7,571 nucleotides of DNA from the NCBI GenBank assembly GCA_904420235.1, contig CAJFUS010000027.1:1-7571 (forward strand), in the 5' to 3' direction. Below are positions 4,443 to 7,571 of the stretch, one piece after another. Made by a program: the position numbers and the translations under genes. Below the pieces are notes generated by a model. The model searched no databases, was not told the DNA's origin, and saw nothing but the letters and a program-made list of their open reading frames with translations. The stretch's first letter is position 1; every line of letters begins with the position of its first letter. The DNA is from Candidatus Neoanaerotignum tabaqchaliae (GTDB lineage: Bacteria > Bacillota > Clostridia > Lachnospirales > Anaerotignaceae).

Positions 4443-5954
4443 TTATACCAACTCAAAGCGGATTTTCTTTTTTGCCGCATATCGATGGGCAATAGAGCCT
4501 TTTTTCACTTGAAGAATCAACTTGTACTCAAACACCCCAAAAAGTTCCTGTGCTTTGGGGTATTGGGCAAAGATGCCATTTCCGCCATCGTCAATTTGGG
4601 TAACAGAAGCAGGAATCGAAAACTTTCTCTTGCTATAACCCCATTCCCCTTCTAATTGAGGGCCATAGTTAAAACCGCAGGCGTATAAACATTCCTTGCC
4701 AAGATAAAGCAGTCCTTCGGGAAGTGTAATATCCATAACGTTTTGGCAATAGTATAATGCCTGGTCGTCTATTTTTACAACTCCAGCGGGAATATCCAAA
4801 CTCTCCAAGGAAAGGCAATTTTTGAACACTTTTTTCGCCAAAATACAAATACCTTTTGGCAAATTCACTTTTTTTAGGGCTTTGCAGTCCTCAAAGGCAG
4901 AAGCACCCATGGCTGTGCAGCTTTCTGGAAGTGTCACCTCCTCTAGGGATATGCAGCTTTGAAAAGCTTTGTTTTTAATCCAAGTTATGCCGTCTGGCAC
5001 AATTACTTTTTCTATAAACTCATTGCCCTTAAAAGCGCCTATGCCAATGGATGTGATTGGTTTTCCGTCAATTTCCTCCGGTATTTCAATTACGCTTTCC
5101 TCGCCTTGGTAGGACTTGATTTCAGCACTTCCATCTTCCAATACGTTAATTTCAAATGTGCCCTTTTCAGCTTTTCTTTCCGGCATGGTACTCAAAAGAT
5201 ATTCCAGTATTTTTTCTTTCTTGCCACGCTTTGCGGCAGCAATGAATTTTCTTCTGTATTTTTCCAGATTAGGGTATTTCTCTAAGCAGGCGATGATATA
5301 ACATTCTGCTGGTCTTGTGAACGATTCTCCTGATATTCTCTGTTCCATTTCAGAGCTCATATCGGTATATCCAAACTGAATACCGGTATCGCCCAAAAAT
5401 GAAAATTCCTCCAAATTCGGACAATCACAAAAAACGCTATCTTCTAATTCCGGCAAGCCTTTGGGAATCGCAACTTTTTTCAGTTCACTGTTCTGGAAAC
5501 CATAATTTCCGATTTCCTTTAAAGATTCTGGCAATATCACTTCATCTAAATGTGAATTTTGAAAAGCGGATAATTCTATCTCCTCCACACCCTCAGGCAC
5601 AACATACTTTCCTGTCATTTGGCAAGGTGCTTTTATAAGATTTTTGCCGTCTTTGGTATAAAGTACGCCGTCAACATCCTTTAAATACTGGTTCTCAGGG
5701 TCAACAGTGATTTTTTTTAAGTTCCTTGCACCGTAAAGTGTTCCAAGCCATACGTCTGGTATATTTTTAGGAATAAAAATGCTTTCTATTTCATTTCCAT
5801 TTTCCGCTGAAATCGCAACCGTGAATTTTCCCTCTGCCTTTGCAAACAGCTCCTCTGGTATCACCATGTCTTTGTCCTGACCCTTATATTTTAATTCCCA
5901 TCTTTCATTATTCCAGCTGGAATTGGAAATTTCAAAATCGTTGATATTGCTCAT
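4443..5954 (-). CDS. BspA-type leucine-rich-repeat protein, cytoplasmic
   Basis: Encodes 503 residues. Repeats of the BspA/LRR_5 type, pattern L..V.LPE.L..IG..AF..C..L, fill two blocks: about residues 56-187 and 285-425. Clear units include HLDEVILPESLKEIGNYGF (135-153), SLEEVTLPES and ALKKVNLPKG (359-368). Residues about 195-265 interrupt the repeats with a basic, helical insert (EKYRRKFIAAAKRGKKEK, then ILEYLLS) vaguely like an ankyrin-type helix pair. The tail (KKGSIAHRYAAKKKIRFELV) is the usual closing segment of this family. Known BspA-like proteins are mostly surface-exposed, but here there is no signal peptide, anchor or membrane segment, so it is probably intracellular. The start at 5954 follows AAAGGAG by about ten bases. 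It lies 18 bp downstream of the BRCT-protein gene, in the same operon. The repeats probably form a protein-binding surface; the partner is unknown. Confidence 0.85.
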   Translation of the reverse strand: MSNINDFEISNSSWNNERWELKYKGQDKDMVIPEELFAKAEGKFTVAISAENGNEIESIFIPKNIPDVWLGTLYGARNLKKITVDPENQYLKDVDGVLYTKDGKNLIKAPCQMTGKYVVPEGVEEIELSAFQNSHLDEVILPESLKEIGNYGFQNSELKKVAIPKGLPELEDSVFCDCPNLEEFSFLGDTGIQFGYTDMSSEMEQRISGESFTRPAECYIIACLEKYPNLEKYRRKFIAAAKRGKKEKILEYLLSTMPERKAEKGTFEINVLEDGSAEIKSYQGEESVIEIPEEIDGKPITSIGIGAFKGNEFIEKVIVPDGITWIKNKAFQSCISLEEVTLPESCTAMGASAFEDCKALKKVNLPKGICILAKKVFKNCLSLESLDIPAGVVKIDDQALYYCQNVMDITLPEGLLYLGKECLYACGFNYGPQLEGEWGYSKRKFSIPASVTQIDDGGNGIFAQYPKAQELFGVFEYKLILQVKKGSIAHRYAAKKKIRFELV

Positions 5955-5972
5955 AAATACTACACTCCTTTC

Positions 5973-7112
5973 CTATAAAAATCGAAACAAATCATACTCT
6001 GTGATGATTTGAATGCCCTTGCCTTTTTCTTTCTCTTCCAATGCTTTTTCCACCTTTTTGGCCCCAGCCGAGCCAAAATCACCTAATACAAGATAATTGG
6101 TTTTTCCGCTGACAGCACTTGTGCATCTTCCGCCCTTTGCTATAATCAGTTTCTCAACAGCTTTTCTGTCTCCGTCACAGTTTTGGAAATCTCCCGTCAG
6201 CACAAAGGCTTTTCCTGTAAAGTCAAGGCCGTCGATGTCCTCTGTTGGATAGTTCGGCTCAGTGTCCCAATCGTTTACATCTTCGTCCTCTTCCTCGTCC
6301 TCTTCATCGTCCTCATCATCATTGTCGTAGTCTTCGTCATATTCGCCATAGTCCTCACATTCTTCCATGGTTTCTTCTATTGTGTTGCCATACATATCCT
6401 CATATAATCCGTCAAAGTCTTTCCATTCCTCTGTATCAGGAGAAAATTCGAAAAAGAATCTGCCAAATGGATCTTCTCCGTAATCGCAAAAATACTGTAT
6501 GATTTCCTCATCATCTGTGCTTTCAAATATATCCGTAGGAAATACATTCTTTTTTACCCACTTGCGCAGTTTTTTTCTGTCCACATCTGTGCAAAACTTT
6601 TCAAAAAAGTCTATGGCTTCATCAAGAGCACTTCTCTCATAATTATCCCAAGAAGGAACAATGTCCTCACAACTTATGGTTTCATAGCTTATGCAGCTTC
6701 CATCATCGGAAGTAAACTCACCTATCTCATGAATATGAACACCACAGCCTTCTTCTACATCCTCAAAATCAATCTCAATAATAAGATTGTTTTCACTCAT
6801 GATTTTAAGGAAGTACTCATACTGTTCCTCTGTGGTAGTACAAATAGGCTCACCATTTGGTCTTTTGGGATTATCTTTAAACCATTGTCTTGTCCAGTCT
6901 TCAAAGGAATCCAAGGTACCTGAAAATGACCATCTTCCACAGCCAAAAAAGTCAGCTGTAAGATGTTCTTCATCAAAGCCGCCGCAATTTTGAATACCGT
7001 ATTCGCCATAAAATCCCCATAGTTCTAACACTGGCTCGAAGGCATCAATTGCTTCCTGTGTCCAGTTACCTTTTAAAGTAATTTTTCCACTTGCACTTGA
7101 AATGTTTGCCAT
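5973..7112 (-). CDS. BRCT-domain protein with acidic linker, operon first gene
   Basis: Encodes 379 residues. I start at ATG 7110-7112, preceded by GGAGG (7121-7125) at eight bases; two upstream in-frame ATGs overlap that site. Residues 1-245 form an unrecognised acidic, aromatic-rich region with many tryptophans and cysteines (for example GNWTQEAIDAFE at 15-26 and DFFGCGRWSFSG at 54-65). Residues 249-284 are almost all Asp and Glu, a likely flexible spacer. Residues 296-379 are a BRCT domain of the kind at the end of NAD-dependent DNA ligase: GKAFVLTGDF (300-309), AKGGR (325-329), SGKTNYLVLGD (335-345), then a lysine-rich helix and ITEYDLFRFL (370-379). BRCT domains bind DNA ends or nicks, or phosphorylated partners. 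There are no ligase, nuclease or helicase motifs. The role is unknown; pairing with the downstream repeat protein suggests joint action. A promoter region lies upstream. Confidence 0.85.
   Translation of the reverse strand: MANISSASGKITLKGNWTQEAIDAFEPVLELWGFYGEYGIQNCGGFDEEHLTADFFGCGRWSFSGTLDSFEDWTRQWFKDNPKRPNGEPICTTTEEQYEYFLKIMSENNLIIEIDFEDVEEGCGVHIHEIGEFTSDDGSCISYETISCEDIVPSWDNYERSALDEAIDFFEKFCTDVDRKKLRKWVKKNVFPTDIFESTDDEEIIQYFCDYGEDPFGRFFFEFSPDTEEWKDFDGLYEDMYGNTIEETMEECEDYGEYDEDYDNDDEDDEEDEEEDEDVNDWDTEPNYPTEDIDGLDFTGKAFVLTGDFQNCDGDRKAVEKLIIAKGGRCTSAVSGKTNYLVLGDFGSAGAKKVEKALEEKEKGKGIQIITEYDLFRFL
6278..6368 (-). repeat. Low-complexity GAR/GAY codon tract encoding the acidic linker
   Basis: The stretch encodes residues 249-279 and is built almost entirely of GAA, GAG, GAC and GAT codons, with many near-repeats of GAGGAC and GAGGAA. 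Such tracts can change length in three-base steps by slippage without breaking the frame. The codons are mixed, not a pure microsatellite, so slippage would be slow. Confidence 0.6.
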
Positions 7113-7151
7113 AAAAACCGCCTCCATCATTTACCAAAAAACTGATATGCC

Positions 7152-7157
7152 ATTATA
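7152..7157 (-). promoter_or_regulatory. Possible -10 of the BRCT-LRR operon promoter
   Basis: A perfect TATAAT lies on the minus strand (complement of 7152-7157), about 40 bases before the start of the BRCT-protein gene. No good -35 sits at 16-18 bases upstream; the region is extremely AT-rich, so the match may be chance. Confidence 0.35.
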
Positions 7158-7311
7158 TTTAGTATATTTCTACAATAAAAATTATCTCACAAACATAAAA
7201 ACGTATTTTTTTACATTTATATAAGTTGATTCTAAAATAAATATATAATTTATGCAATAAAAATTGCTTTTCATCACATATTTTAATACTTTTTTACAAA
7301 TCACACAATAT

Positions 7312-7346
7312 AAAAAATGTCTATCCGAAAGATGGATATCATTTTT
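7312..7346 (-). terminator. Hairpin, probable terminator for a gene entering from the right
   Basis: AAAAATG (7313-7319) pairs with CATTTTT (7340-7346), and TATCC (7322-7326) pairs with GGATA (7334-7338), separated by a small internal loop and a seven-base end loop. On the minus strand the stem runs into TTTTTT (complement of 7312-7317). It lies upstream of the operon, so it would separate it from a minus-strand gene located at or beyond the right edge. Confidence 0.5.
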
Positions 7347-7402
7347 AAAGCACATTTAATTTCGATATTTAAAATTATAATATAAATAAATGTTATACAA
7401 AA

Positions 7403-7571
7403 TTAGGATATATCTGAAAAGTCAAAAGCGGACACAATTTTAAAGGAAAATGTCAGAGAACCATGACCATAACACGCACGTCTATTGTGCCGTAAATGTC
7501 TTTTGTCACAACACTTTTTTTCTTGTCTTTGACCACAAAGTAAAATCTTGTTTTTGCGCCTAATCCTCAGC
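7403..7571 (-). other. Ambiguous end of a minus-strand gene or repeat
   Basis: Two minus-strand frames overlap here. One is open from the window edge to TAA at 7403-7405 (55 codons). Its first half is unusually rich in Arg, Lys, Cys and His, typical of a non-coding frame, and it ends FKIVSAFDFSDIS. The other runs from just after a TGA at 7567-7569 to TGA at 7453-7455 (37 codons) and looks more like protein (KTRFYFVVKDKKKSVVTKD, DIYGTIDVRV). A plus-strand ATG at 7450 also opens 37 Cys/His-rich codons. The window ends too soon to decide between a frameshifted gene tail and a repeated element. Confidence 0.3.

Larger units (their letters stand above)
7113..7571. other. Right-end intergenic region
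   Basis: This contains the operon ribosome binding site (7121-7125), a possible -10 (7152-7157), about 150 bases of very AT-rich sequence with nothing recognisable, the hairpin at 7312-7346, and the ambiguous coding tail at 7403-7571. No RNA gene, riboswitch core or insertion-sequence end is seen. Confidence 0.5.

Noticed and set aside
6183..6502. Plus-strand frames opposite the acidic linker, rich in Val/Ile or in His/Arg/Pro
   Set aside because: Their composition is simply the complement of the GAR/GAY codon tract. The minus-strand frame is a long gene with a recognisable BRCT domain.
7450..7563. Plus-strand 37-codon Cys/His-rich frame, possible metal-binding peptide
   Set aside because: The GGAAA before the ATG is too close to serve well, and the opposite strand reads as a more ordinary protein. 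The Cys/His content is probably a by-product.

Overview
The window is AT-rich DNA (roughly two-thirds A+T by eye) with strong AGGAGG-type ribosome binding sites and short, U-tailed hairpin terminators. That suggests a low-GC Firmicute, most likely a Clostridia-type anaerobe. This is inferred from style only; there is no marker gene. Nearly all convincing genes lie on the minus strand. The single exception is a small ribbon-helix-helix (RHH) regulator.

Left part (1-1970) is accessory in character. A leftward gene (270-737) encodes a small exported protein with a clear signal peptide. Divergent to it is a 62-residue RHH protein (950-1138). A near-perfect 25-bp palindrome (886-910) lies between them and overlaps predicted elements of both divergent promoters, as an autoregulatory operator would. 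The RHH gene converges on a leftward 86-residue protein (1179-1439) with a hairpin terminator between them. Upstream of that protein are a 30-codon reading frame, joined through an ATGA overlap to the extended form of its frame, and a decayed reading frame. The extreme left end holds a short ORF-like stretch that may be a dispersed repeat.

Middle part (1971-4248): one well-identified gene, sstT, a Na+/serine-threonine symporter of the dicarboxylate/amino acid:cation symporter family, with its own promoter and a strong terminator. Upstream of it is about 1 kb without an intact gene. It contains short open fragments interrupted by stop codons and a terminator-like hairpin, and looks like eroded sequence.

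Right part (4249-7112): a compact leftward three-gene operon. In order of transcription it encodes a 379-residue protein with an unrecognised N-terminal region, a very acidic linker and a C-terminal BRCT domain; a 503-residue BspA-type leucine-rich-repeat protein without a signal peptide; and a 54-residue conserved-looking small protein. Spacings are 18 and 29 bp and each gene has its own ribosome binding site. The cytoplasmic pairing of a BRCT protein with a BspA-type repeat protein is the best candidate here for an undescribed system, but its function cannot be read from the sequence.

Right end (7113-7571): the operon promoter region, a hairpin, and the ambiguous tail of something entering from beyond the window on the minus strand.
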